The notes below the pieces were generated by a model. It saw nothing but the letters and a program-made list of their open reading frames with translations. It was not told where the DNA came from and made no database searches. A stretch of 64,000 nt of DNA from Oasisia sp. SBJ-2009 (lineage: Eukaryota; Annelida; Polychaeta; Sabellida; Siboglinidae), in the NCBI GenBank assembly GCA_964017155.1, contig OZ024865.1, positions 41,784,200 through 41,848,199 of the forward strand. The letters run 5' to 3'. The translations under genes were made by a program, and so were the position numbers. This document shows, piece after piece, positions 15,585-26,069 of the stretch. Positions within the stretch are counted from its first letter, which is position 1; each line of letters starts with the position of its first letter.

Positions 15585-16016
15585 CATTTAGCAACCCATT
15601 CTTCTGCTCAGCGATGTTTTACAACCAGAACCTCCGCGTTGACATATTGCAGATTTCATAACGTCATCAATTTGTCACGCCCTCTGTGCGCGACTCGAAG
15701 TCATTCGACTCTCCCGACGCTAACCAGTTTCCCAAACTGGCGGCCATTGGGTAAGATATTATTAATGCGGAGGGAATTAAATCATTGGCGATGCAGACTT
15801 GTCTTCAGACGGGATTGTCAACGCCCGCGCGCCTGGTCGCCCGCCTTTCAGTCGCCAAATCAGTTGGTTATGGGAGCCGACAAGCCTCGCATTGTGGCGC
15901 AACGTCGCGATGTCGACCGGCGACGTCGTCTGCGAATAGACTCTGCCTCATTGTGTGGGTTCTAGGCGTTCTAGACACGAGTCTGTTAGAATCGGTGTAG
16001 CAAGTTCAAGACGTTT
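15585..16016. other. unique stretch, CpG-rich
   Basis: Moderately CpG-rich with an open frame of about 108 codons on the plus strand that matches nothing recognisable and has no supporting splice or initiation context. Not called as a gene. Confidence 0.35.
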
Positions 16017-16583
16017 ATATCTATGTTCAACATGATTCAGTCAAACATTGTGTAATAAGGTCAAGACATCCGCCCTCGGAAACATCACCGTAGTGGTTAT
16101 ATCTGTGTTTATATCTATGTTCAACATGACTCAGTCAGAGGTTGTGTTATAAGATCAAGACATCCGCCCTCGGACACATCGCCGTAGTGCTTATATCTGT
16201 GTTTATATCTATGTTTAACATGACTCAGTCAGAGGTTGTGTTATAAGGTCAAGACATCCGCCCTCGGACACATCGCCGTAGTGCTTATATCTGTGTTTAT
16301 ATCTATGTTCAACATGACTCAGTCAGAGGTTGTGTTATAAGGTCAAGACATCCGCCCTCGGACACATCACCGTAGTGCTTATATCTGTGTTTATATCTAT
16401 GTTCAACATGACTTAGTCAGAGGTTGTGTTATAAGGTCAAGACATCCGCCCTCGGACACATCGCCGTAGTGCTTATATCTGTGTTTATATCTATGTTCAA
16501 CATGACTCAGTCAGAGGTTGTGTTATAAGGTCAAGACATCCGCCCTCGGACACATCACCGTAGTGGTTGTATCTATGTTCCAA
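16017..16583. repeat. 94-bp tandem satellite, six copies
   Basis: The motif TTCAACATG recurs at 16026, 16120, 16214, 16308, 16402 and 16496, giving an exact 94-bp period. Copies are nearly identical (for example CATCGCCG/CATCACCG, GTGCTT/GTGGTT), and the first copy is the most diverged. Not open in any frame. The array is recent or homogenised. Confidence 0.95.
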
Positions 16584-16647
16584 ACATTCTAGTTCAAGTG
16601 CAAAACGTACTGCTTTTCAATACAGCATAGCGATCGTTTACCCTCTG

Positions 16648-16884
16648 GTTATTATTATTATTAAGAAGTTCTTATATAGTGCCGTATCCAATCCTCAGGA
16701 CTGCTCAAAGTGCTTTATCATTTACTCCCTGGCAAACCTTTTCAATCAAACACCATCTCGGCTTCTTTGGGAAGCACCCAGCCACGCCGCAATTACTGCT
16801 ATACGTACACACATATCCATCACTGTCTATAGCCAGTTACTCAGTCATAACGTTTAGTGAACTGGAGCAGTATAGAGTAATGTT
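16648..16884 (-). mobile_element. 5'-truncated SINE copy with (AAT)n tail
   Basis: The minus-strand reading ends with a short AAT-type tail (plus strand ATTATTATTATT at 16650-16663), preceded by the GGATACGGCACTATATAAG segment that forms the 3' end. The central body matches the copies at 15290-15584 and 22069-22332. The tRNA head is missing. Confidence 0.6.
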
Positions 16885-19266
16885 GGGGCGTCTTAATTTA
16901 ATTGATTCTTACATTTTGTTTTGCCCGAAAAGCGTATTAGTGACGAAAACTTGTATCTAGTACGAGGTGAAGATACGAATACCTTGACCTACTTCAAACG
17001 AGAGAAACGTACGTTAAACATCAGGCAAAAACGTGCTAGTGTGTATGAAGCTAGATCCAAAGGACCGTCTTAGTGGGGTGTTGTCGGGAAAAGATATCGT
17101 ACATACTCCATCGGTATATCCAGAATGTCCGACCGTACGATTCCTATAGTGCGCAAATTGCCTTAGTTTGTAAGATATATCCATGAGCGGGGGCGAAAAC
17201 CGTCTTTCTGAGATGGATTACCATGAGCCTACATAAAACAGTTCATCCTATTTTCACCATGATCTTGAGAAAAGTAGACTATTTTCCATCACCGACATTT
17301 CAAAGCGGCACAAACTTTTTTTGTCACGCTGTTTATCAACATCCGTTGTGTTTTGTTGCGTCTTTATAAACCACGCGACCACGGCGTCTAATCGCCTCTC
17401 TTTAAATTATACACGTTCTGTTTTTGGTCTTTGTTTTATAAAATACAAATACGGCTTAATATCACGTCTCTTTAAGCATGTTTGCGACATAAACGGTAAA
17501 ATATTTGTTTGATAACAAACACATAAACATCAGAGTTTAAAAGCTGACAACTTTCAAGACAACATACCACCTATTGAAACGTCACCAGGATCTAAAAAAA
17601 ACATTATACAAATAAAACTACAAATAAATATTATAATTTACAATTGTATATCAACATCATTTGAAATATCGTGATGAAAACGTTATGTTGCTATTACTCG
17701 TATTCCATTTGGATTGTCAGGTATAAACCACATCATTATGCTATTTATGTCAGTGAACCTAGAACCTTACACTAATTTCAACATATCTTTTTCTCGCTTT
17801 GATTTCCTGCACGGACGCATTCGCAATCAATAATAATACATATACTTGACCCTTAACAACGCTGTCTACACAGTATAACAAAAAACCGTTAACTTAATCA
17901 CTCGAATCGTATATTTACCGCACACAAACTACGTTTGAATATTTATCACGTTGTTCGAATACCGAGCGACCGTCACGTGTTCTCAGAAATACCTGATTTC
18001 GTCGCAGATTAAATCTCATAGGAATGTGATTTGCGTAGGTCTGGACTGCTTTACACGTCATTCAAAGCATGACCACACATACCGATTCAAGTTGAAATCG
18101 ATGTATGGCTAACCACTCGTCTCTGGTATTTAATCTCGCCGCAATAATGAACCACGCCGTAGAGTCGAAAACCTCACCTACAAACAACGATTCGAGGCAC
18201 ATCACACACGAGAGAGGTGCATGTCGAGATTATTGGCACAGAATATGTCAGTTAAAGCGGTTTCACTACATTAAGCACCCGACGAGTTCAGACACACTGA
18301 TCTAACATGATATCTACATGAATGGGAAAACCGAGATCGAAAACCAAACCCGTCTTCTGAAGTATATTAGTCTATCAAACAATAGTAGAGGAATCGAAAC
18401 CGAAAGGGACAATCATTCAAGCACAAGTTAAACTACTTTGCAGTACAACATTATGTATGGTAGAACCAAACTGGGAAATCAAGGTCCCACGATTCAGGAA
18501 GTCAATTTGTCCTATTACAAACTAAATGGAAGAATCGAAAGCGAAAGACAACACTACCACATTGACCAGGCCTACGTATTAAGGTGTGATCCTACAATTC
18601 CCTTTCCTTGCAAAATATGTGGATGGGATGAGTAGTGATAATCATGACTTGCTACCACGGCACCATCCATCGAGTAGAAACAGTACTAATGCACAATGAC
18701 GCTATTGTGGATATCACTACTGGATTGCATTGTATGAAATGCATTGACAACCACGTCATGTGCATCTTTCGATAATGTGTTGTGGAATTTGAATCCATTT
18801 GAATTCAATTAAAATCACACAGTGTATAATGGTATAGAGAGTTAGACAGATGTGCTAACAGGGAATAGTACATGTGTTTGAATACTGCAAAACCATCACT
18901 GGGGGATTTTGGAAATATGCTCATTTTAATAGCGACAACATTTATATAATTGACCCCCTTTCTAAAATGAATACAACGATGGGGCACTATAGACGTATCA
19001 CCGATGCCAATGCTTTATAGATGTAGCTCTGAAACAAATATATAACCTGGAATACCCATTAAATTGCACAGTGTTTTACAAATAAATTTAACTCGAGATG
19101 AACCCGCCTTAATTTCTGGAGGAGGTGTACTAAAGCGTCCAATATCATACGTTGGATATATACAGACGTATCGGTAATGATGTGATTGAGCAATGCTCTT
19201 TACACACGATTACGTATAGGATCAGGTAGAATTATACAACTGTCACTGTGTAGCTATATACGTACG
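16885..19266. other. unique non-coding stretch
   Basis: A/T-rich sequence with no recognised gene. Two imperfect copies of a GAATCGAAA(C/G)CGAAAG motif lie at about 18391 and 18533. Confidence 0.45.
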
Positions 19267-19779
19267 CTGACTGAAGGTAATCACGATTGTTTCACTCGTT
19301 TACTAGTACAAACACATGATGTGCTGACTGATGGTAATCACGATTGTTTCACTCGTTTACTAGCACAAACACATGATGTGTTGACTGAAGGTAATCACGA
19401 TTGTAGTACTCGTTTACTAGTACAAACACATTATGTGCTGACTGAAGGTAATCACGATTGTTTTACACGTTTACTAGTACAAACACATGATGTGCTGACT
19501 GAAGGTAATCGCGATTGTTTTACACGTTTACTAGTACAAACACATGATGTGCTGACTGAAGGTAATCATGATTGTTTTACTCGTTTACTAGTACAAACAC
19601 ATGATGTGCTGACTGAAGGTAATCATGATTGTTTTACTCGTTTACTAGTACAAACACATGATGTGCTGACTGAAGGTAATCACGATTGTTTTACTTGTTT
19701 ACTAGTACAAACACATAATGTGCTGACTGAAGGTAATCACGATTGTTTTACACATTTACTAGTACAAACACATGATGTG
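19267..19779 (+). repeat. 57-bp minisatellite, nine copies, open in one frame
   Basis: Exactly nine 57-bp units. Because 57 is a multiple of 3, one plus-strand frame stays open and would encode nine copies of LTEGNHDCFTRLLVQTHDV inside an open frame running 19186-19887. Variation between units includes synonymous changes (TTC/TTT, ACT/ACA, CAC/CAT) and about twice as many replacement changes (H to R, R to C/H, D to Y/N, V to A). That is close to neutral expectation, so I treat it as a minisatellite. Confidence 0.9.
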
Positions 19780-20189
19780 CTTATGTCAGCGGTGCTATGT
19801 TTAGATATTAACATTACGTCATATTTATTAATAGCATGGCTACAATGTGCACATGCAGTGTCGTTTGTATCCCGACACATCGCTTAACAGTTAGTCTGGC
19901 CTAGCTGTGACTCGTTTGGAAGTCACATCAAAACCCATAATGCTAAATAGGTTCGCATTTTGGATAGTAAGATAAACTCGTGTTGTTTACTACAGTAATG
20001 TACTTGTATGATAGGTTAAATGGGGGCGGGAGTCAAATAATACTGTTTACATGCGATGCTAGAAGTCTGATGACAGACTGGCGTGGCCATCTAATGAAGA
20101 TGGTGTGTTCGTGTCCAAACGAGATAACATACTGACGGTCGCAGCATCTCAGTTTAACACAGTGTCAGTAGACACTGTGGCATCGAGTC
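19780..20189. other. unique non-coding stretch
   Basis: Interval between two tandem arrays. Nothing recognised. Confidence 0.4.
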
Positions 20190-20700
20190 GGTCAAATATC
20201 GCCCAATATGAAGGTTTATTCTCGCGATTTTGGTTTCGTTGCTCTCAAGTAGAGAGCGCTGCTTAGACTTGCATATTGAACATTGAATCATTGATTTGAC
20301 CTATTACCGCCCAGCTAATAGCTACAAATGGATTCTCGTTCGATCGGTTCCGTTGTTCAGCCTGTAAGCACTGTTTACGATGTCTACACTCAACGTCGGA
20401 TTGAGCAAATATCGCTCTACTAGAATAGACATAGATTCGAGCCAAATCGGCTTCGTTGTTAATGCTGTAAGCGTTGTTTCTTTATAATGTACAGAAAACG
20501 TCGGATTGGCCAAATGTCGCATATATAGGAGCGATAAATGGGATACATTTACTTGGTTTCGTTCAATCGGTCAACGCTGTTTATGATATGAGGGGTTGGC
20601 TAAATATCGCCCACACAGGAATGACAATGGTTCGTGTGCACGTACATGTTATATGTATGTTTAACGTTGGGTGTTGCAATATCGCCCACCTAAACGTTCC
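20190..20700. repeat. degenerate tandem repeat, period about 105 bp, five to six copies
   Basis: A core like AAATATCGCCC recurs near 20195, 20300, 20402, 20510, 20598 and 20680. Each is followed by a TTCGTT..TC..GCTGT(A)AGC-type segment. Units are diverged and their spacing drifts, so the array is old. Confidence 0.75.
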
Positions 20701-21049
20701 ATATGTGTACACGTCCGCTCGTTCATAGCTCGGTGCCATGAACGGTAAACAAGCGCCGTCAACGCGTGCATGTGTGTATGTGTGTGTGTGTGATGTGTGC
20801 CAACGGCAGCGAATCGATAATACGCATCGACACAGACCTAGAAATAGCGGCACTTACCGTATGTCAGAACACACGCGCCTGAGATGGCGTTCGGCCGTGC
20901 GAGCAGCGGGAACGACGTTTGCTAGCGCCGTGCCGAGGTCGCCTCGCTCCCCGATGTCCGCACGTCTGTCGTTACTGCCGTGATCCGGCCCCCGTCCACT
21001 CACTCAGTCAGTCCGCGGACGACGAGGTCGCTCGCGTCTGATAAGCCCG
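20701..21049. other. CpG-rich sequence leading into promoter-like patch
   Basis: Short TG tract near 20771-20795, then CpG-rich sequence without an identifiable exon. Composition merges with the promoter-like patch that follows. Confidence 0.4.
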
Positions 21050-21180
21050 ACCCGTCATCGCCGCCATACTGGCCCGGCAGGCCCGCGCACGAAGCCGCTG
21101 AAATGCAGGTATGTGTGTCTGCGCTCCGCTAAACGGCGCCTCGTCGACATGGCCACCGGAAGTGGTGCTGCGCATGCGCC
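21050..21180. promoter_or_regulatory. CpG-island-like candidate promoter with YY1-, ETS- and NRF1-type motifs
   Basis: A CGCCGCCAT (YY1-like, 21059-21067), an ACCGGAAGT (ETS consensus, 21155-21163) and a perfect palindromic GCGCATGCGC (NRF1 consensus, 21170-21179) lie within 120 bp of CpG-dense sequence. In animals this combination marks TATA-less housekeeping promoters. An ATG followed by CAG and a donor-like GTATGT lies at 21103-21112, but a three-residue first coding exon cannot be confirmed. Direction of transcription is unresolved. Confidence 0.4.
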
Positions 21181-21318
21181 ATGTGGCGACGGAGCAGAGG
21201 TGGACGAAACGGCGCAGTTCGCTGTGTATCGGTGCCTGGTAACTGGCGGTGGTTGGAGGCTGACTCGGCTTTATAACTGCGACGCCGTCGTCGATCAATC
21301 GATAGGCGAGTGTGTGAG

Positions 21319-21474
21319 AGAGAGAGAGAGAGAGAGTGAGTGCGGCCTGCGCTACGGCAGTCGCAACGGAGCCGCGTGTGGTCACGCTAAGCTGCGTGAA
21401 CGCGGACGCACGTTCAAGCGTGCGGGTGTACGTGCGTGTGTGCGTGCGTCATTGGTTTGTATGTATGTTAAGAA

Positions 21475-21515
<41 letters not shown>

Positions 21516-21533
21516 ATGTGTGAGTTTGTGTGT

Positions 21534-21612
<79 letters not shown>

Positions 21613-21620
21613 TGTGTGTG
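21319..21620. repeat. (GA)n and (GT)n microsatellites
   Basis: GA tracts at about 21319-21338 and 21478-21514 and a GT tract at 21527-21609. They are separated by CpG-rich unique sequence (21339-21470) that continues the promoter-like composition. Confidence 0.95.
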
Positions 21621-22068
21621 CACGCGTTTGTGTGTGTTTGTGTTTATGTTCACATTTGAAGCTCTTAATTGCATCACATAAACGTACACTCGTGCCTTTG
21701 GTGCCGTTTAAATGTGTACCGATGGAACGAATCTTTCTTAAAGTTGACCGCATATACGACTACACCACTAGACCACAAGCATGGCATTTCGTCTGAGACA
21801 TTTACATACTTGTGAAGTCAGAGATGTAAATATATTTCGTGAGACACTTCATGTTTCAATATAGTCCGTAAGGAAATGGAATTTTCAGTTTGACAGAACT
21901 ATTACTATTGTTTCAGACCCAACTGAAGCTTTATTTCAGTCCACAGGGAACGCATGCGTTGGTATAATATCCAGCCATCTTCCCCTCGGAATGTGGGACA
22001 TCCGGTGATGTAGGCACAAGGATTAGTTTTGCAACATGGGGAGACTTCTCACAAATAAAATGAAAGGT
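21621..22068. other. unique stretch, possible weak SINE remnant
   Basis: On the minus strand GTGGTCTAGTGGTGTAGTCG (near 21754-21775) resembles a tRNA A-box, with a poor B-box candidate after it. The body does not match the SINE family elsewhere in the window, so it is not called. Confidence 0.3.
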
Positions 22069-22332
22069 AGTTCTTATGCAGCATAGTATTCAGCACCAGG
22101 ACTGCGCAAGGTGCGTGAACCCTTCCAGGAATTTATGTCTGCTCGAACACCATCCTGGCTTCTTTCGGAAGCACCCAGAAACGCAAATACTCCCGTAGTA
22201 TATAGCCAGGCAGCTGAATGAACTTGAGCAATGTCCAGTGAAAACACTTGCCCAAGGTTTGACAAGCAGCACATGATTTGGACCCGGTTTATCTCACTCT
22301 CGTCTGTCGAGTCCGTTGCGTTAGCCACAGCG
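22069..22332 (-). mobile_element. full-length tRNA-derived SINE
   Basis: The minus-strand head has A-box GTGGCTAACGCAACGGACTC (from about 22330) and B-box-like AACCGGGTCCAAATC (about 22274-22290). The body (CTTGGGCAAGTG, then TGCTCAAGTTCATTCAGCTG) and the 3' part (GGTGCTTCCGAAAGAAGCC) match copies at 15290-15584, 16648-16884 and 41629-41866. It ends in the shared 3' segment TGCATAAGAACT. Length about 264 bp. This is the most complete copy. Confidence 0.7.
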
Positions 22333-22383
22333 TCAAATATTCACATCACTGGACCAACTAATACCTTTCATCATGTTCGCCGA

Positions 22384-22491
22384 GTATGACCACTGGTGTG
22401 ACCACTGGCGTGACCACTGGTGTGGCCACTGGTGTGACCACTGGTGTGACCACTGGTGTGACCACTGGTGCGACCATTGGTGTGGTCACTT
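22384..22491. repeat. 12-bp minisatellite, nine copies
   Basis: Unit GTGTGACCACTG repeated nine times with single-base variants (GTGTGGCCACTG, GCGTGACCACTG, GTGCGACCATTG). Open frames through it are repeat artefacts. Confidence 0.92.
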
Positions 22492-22698
22492 GCCCTCACG
22501 CTGCATCCGGAAACATTTGAGAACACGTGACTTTCAAGGTTCTATAATAATCCAGCGAAGAACACGAGACGACCGATTGCATAATGAAACCTGTTGATAG
22601 TGGGCATAATGCGTAATTCGTTTGAATATAATCAAACGAATTGTATGAATATATAAATATATTAATTAATAAAAAACATTGATCGAATAATCTATTAA

Positions 22699-22809
22699 TC
22701 AACCAGCCAACCAGCCAACCAGCCAACCAACCAACCAACCAACCAACCAACCAACCAACCAACCAACCAACCAACCAATCATCCATCCAACAAACCAACC
22801 AACCAACCG
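22699..22809. repeat. (CCAA)n with CCAGCCAA start
   Basis: CCAGCCAA units grade into about 17 pure CCAA units, then ATCCATCC and further CCAA units. Confidence 0.95.
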
Positions 22810-23658
22810 AGCAATCAATCAGTCCATGAACAAATCAGTAAACCTAGCAATATATATGGAAATCAAGAAGTTCCCCAATATACTTCAACATAACCTATCT
22901 GGTATATCTAACGAAGAGTCATCGTCTATTTTACACAAAATTTACCATATTACATAACAACGACCCTGGACAGCCGCTTTCTTCGAAACTTTTAATGACG
23001 TCATCAATTCCGGCCACGCAACCATAAAACGCCTCCTTACCAATGACACGGACCTACGACCCAGCGACCTTTCACGCTCCAGTGAACTAATCACCTATAA
23101 CACTTGTTTATCTGTCGTGGGAAGACATATCGGTAGCATCGAGTGCCACGGAACCCGAGTCATTAATTACTACGGCATTTGCGCCGAGAGAGCCGCTATA
23201 AGCAATAAGGTGTGATGCGTTCGTGACAATGGTGTTTCGCCGGAACCGTTGCTGTTAATTCTATATTAAATCTAAATCATAAAATGCCATTACTTGATTA
23301 GATATTGTTGGCAAAGCCTAATCGCAAAGCTGTGTTCTGGAAGGCATCGATAAAAGAGAGGCGCTTGCCGTTAATTGACCGGATCGATTTGCGGGAAAAG
23401 TCGCCAATCCGTGGCTATTTGCGTCGATTCACAAGTTAATTACCGCAGTGCGGTGTTATTTATTAGGTGGCTGTTTAAACCGATGTTATCTCTCCATAGT
23501 TTGTTTACTATAAAGTTCTCCGAACGAAAATGTTATGCTGAAGGTTTATTGACTGTGACATTCCACTTAATGCGCCCGCAACGTTCCTGTAACCTTCCTT
23601 ATTATATTTTGTCGCGATGGTTTTGTTGATTTATTTCGGTTTGTTTTGTCAAATGCGT
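22810..23658. other. unique stretch, regulatory-looking patch
   Basis: No exon seen. At 23130-23470 the composition is balanced and several TTAATT/ATTAA cores sit next to CpGs (near 23160, 23372 and 23437). Such homeodomain-site-rich patches can be enhancers. Only cross-species conservation could show it. Confidence 0.35.
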
Positions 23659-23785
23659 GTTCTTATGATATTGATGTATCGGTGTTTAATACTGTTTAAA
23701 GTGTTTTATACCTCACCTCCGACTTTGAAATCGAAAACCACCATTACTTCTCTGAGAAGTAATCAGCCACGCTACAATTAATGCG
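23659..23785 (-). mobile_element. 3' fragment of SINE, interrupted by microsatellite
   Basis: Plus-strand landmarks TTCTTATGATATTG, TTTAAAGTGTTTTATAC, CTTCTCTGAGAAGTAATCAG and CCACGCTACAATTA follow the same order as in the copy at 16648-16884. The match stops at the CACG repeat. The other copies have a short ACACACATAT stretch there, so the adjoining microsatellite probably grew inside this SINE. Confidence 0.55.
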
Positions 23786-23798
23786 CGAGGAATATTCG

Positions 23799-24002
23799 CG
23801 CGCGCGCTCACACACGCACAGGCATACACGCACGCACGCACCCACCCACCCAGCCACCCACCCACACACCCACACACCCATCCACCCACCCACCCACCCA
23901 TCCACGCACCCACCCACCCACCCACCCACCCCCCTCCACACACACGCACACGCACACGCACACGCACACGCACACGCACACGCACACGCACACGCACACG
24001 CA

Positions 24003-24070
<68 letters not shown>
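23799..24070. repeat. compound (CACG)/(CCCA)/(CACACG)/(CA) microsatellite
   Basis: ACGC and CCCACCCA units to about 23936, then CACACG hexamers (to about 24000), ACGC units and a pure CA tract (24021-24070). The segment 23906-23936 read on the minus strand is a run of GGGT units, a strong G-quadruplex candidate. Confidence 0.96.
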
Positions 24071-24072
<2 letters not shown>

Positions 24073-24344
24073 ATATTACATCTATTTTCCGTCACGAATA
24101 TTACTTTTTTATTTTATCGTTTCCTGTTTCTGAAAGTGAAAAATACTTTATCCATATTTTCACTAAATCGATATCATTAATCTTCCGTTTTACCATCGAC
24201 AGTGTTCCTGCCTCTAGTGTTGTTTGATATCATACTTCAGACAGTCGGGTCTGCTGGTTCTTCTCTCAATTTTACACAGAGTATTTATTTGCTCTCTCCT
24301 GTAACCAACGATCGATTGACGACGTGCTGACACCTCGCGCAATC

Positions 24345-24815
24345 ACCGTCCATTGTCTACCGTGCTTCGGGGTGTGGCGAAGGTTACATAACTCCACCCC
24401 GTTGTCTCGCCGCCCCTTTTCCTGTGCCTGACTCGTTCACCCTCCTGGTACAACAAGAACGATGACTTTGCAAGACCAAGTAATCTTGTAACAGGACCAA
24501 TACATGACACTTCAGATTCCGTTTCTTGATTGTCAGGATGTCTTTAAAGGTTCGCTCTTTTTCTGACGTCTTCGTTGGTGATAAGGTTCTTGTATGAGGT
24601 TCCTGTTGTAGCGTCTCTACGGCCTGGTGTCTTACATGCAACGTTGTCGTTATTCTCCATGGGTGGCAACATGAAAGGACGTTTGACGGGTTCGCATTAG
24701 TGTGATTTTGGATAGGAGAGACAAGCTGTTGTCCTGCAACGTCTTGCAGGTGTCCAATCCTTGATAGCACTTCCGGTTTGAAGTTATCATCAACAATGAT
24801 TACACGCAGGTACAT
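24345..24815 (-). pseudogene. RTE-like retrotransposon ORF2 C-terminal remnant
   Basis: The minus-strand translation begins YLRVIIVDDNFKPEVLSRIG. This fits the conserved YLGaiv.d.gsKPEVLSRIaq segment downstream of the reverse transcriptase core in RTE-like elements. Further on, KDILTIKKRNLK fits the later DLLtIvKkRkLkW segment, and a GLAKS peptide in another frame fits the next conserved piece. Intervening parts are frameshifted. The copy at 29663-30520 contains the same SKPE.LSRIAQ block. Confidence 0.6.
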
Positions 24816-25518
24816 GGAACAGTTTCCGATTCAGCTGTTCCTCGCTATATTTTCTACATGCATTGAAACGTATGCAATAATAATAATATGACAGTGAGAA
24901 TTTTTCCGCGCCATAGATAGATCATTTAAGCCATTCAGACGCGCATTACCACACTATAAAACTATACTATATGTATGCGTGCCTTGTTGTTACAGCTTTT
25001 CTCGCATACTTTCCATACGAAATGTCTTCAAAAAGCTGAATTCCGAAATACAGACTGCAAAGACCACGTTTTGGTTTGTTCGACTTGAACAGCCTCCACT
25101 ACCACCGGTACAGTTGCTTACGGCCACCAGCTGCGCTAGTGTGATGTATGTCCCCCATCGCCTTCGGCAATGCATTTATGCATGTTGCTAATCCGTAATT
25201 CTACAGGTCTGCCGAAGCATTTCGCTGACTATGCTCTTCGTCTTTATCAGGGTCAACGTCAGTATTACGGGTTGCACACAACCAATACATCACCTTTTGT
25301 TGAAATATTCTTAACGATGCGTCCTCAATTCAATTCGTTTCTCGATAACCTTCCTTTTAACATTTTTGTTTTACAAAAACCCACCGTTCGTAAATATAAT
25401 GCTAGTTTGTGTGTGCGGGTTTATATCCTGATGTTTTTTAATCTATCAAAAATGCTTTTAAGTTAGTTAATTAGTTATGTAACGTGTTTATGAAAGTTCG
25501 AATCTTCGAATGAATGCA

Positions 25519-25519
<1 letters not shown>
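24816..25519. other. unique non-coding stretch
   Basis: A/T-rich, with open frames up to about 98 codons that match nothing recognisable. No feature supported. Confidence 0.4.

Positions 25520-25593
<74 letters not shown>
25520..25593. repeat. (AT)n microsatellite
   Basis: Pure alternating AT of about 74 bp. Confidence 0.97.
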
Positions 25594-25594
<1 letters not shown>

Positions 25595-25908
25595 CAATTG
25601 TTTTGGCAAGGTATGAAATATAACAATCAAGGTAAATTATTTGATCTTGTTAACAAATATACGCGCATTTTGGACCGAGAGTGGGCACATAGTCGAATAC
25701 TTTGGGACGTGACAGAATTACAAGCACCCTGGCAGTGACCACCCTCAGTGCCAGCACAGAAAGGTCGGCTTGGCGAACATTTTCTGAAAAAGACTGGCTA
25801 GGTCAATGAGACCTCATAAGATCATAACATTGTAACCACAATATATACAGACTAGTCGGTTAATAAAACCCTGCCGAGCGCTGGAAACAATTAGAAGAAG
25901 AAGAAGAA
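25594..25908 (+). mobile_element. possible retroposon 3' region with (GAA)n tail
   Basis: Non-coding, ending in GAAGAAGAAGAAGA (about 25893-25908) that directly abuts a LINE remnant. An internal segment followed by a trinucleotide tail suggests a retroposed 3' UTR or SINE. No tRNA head was identified. Confidence 0.3.
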
Positions 25909-26069
25909 GATAACCGAAGGATATCGCTTATCATAACACGAACACCTTACGAAGGGAAAGATCTAGAGGAAGACCAACTAGACGACGGAGAGACGAATTG
26001 GAACAGTTCCGGAAAGCCAACATCTGGTGCAGCCAGGTGTACAAACAGCATGCTGAAATCTATGTCTAA
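25909..26069 (+). pseudogene. RTE-like retrotransposon ORF2 C-terminal tail
   Basis: The translation shows DNR, then after one frameshift RSRGRPTRRRRDELEQFRKA and a VYKQHAEIYV tail ending at TAA (26067-26069). The K.sRGRP.rRW.Del motif followed by a W..qd...W...AE..v tail is characteristic of RTE-like ORF2 C-termini. The fragment at 48205-48647 carries the homologous ending. Confidence 0.65.

Noticed and set aside
16017..16583. CRISPR-like array
   Set aside because: The 94-bp units are contiguous with no unique spacers, and the window is eukaryotic.
21640..21785. Minus-strand tRNA-like A-box near 21754-21775 as a tRNA gene or SINE
   Set aside because: No convincing B-box or cloverleaf, and the body does not match the SINE family here.
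24384..24815. 143-codon minus-strand frame as a host gene
   Set aside because: Its parts match a decayed RTE-like retrotransposon C-terminus, so it is listed as a pseudogene instead.
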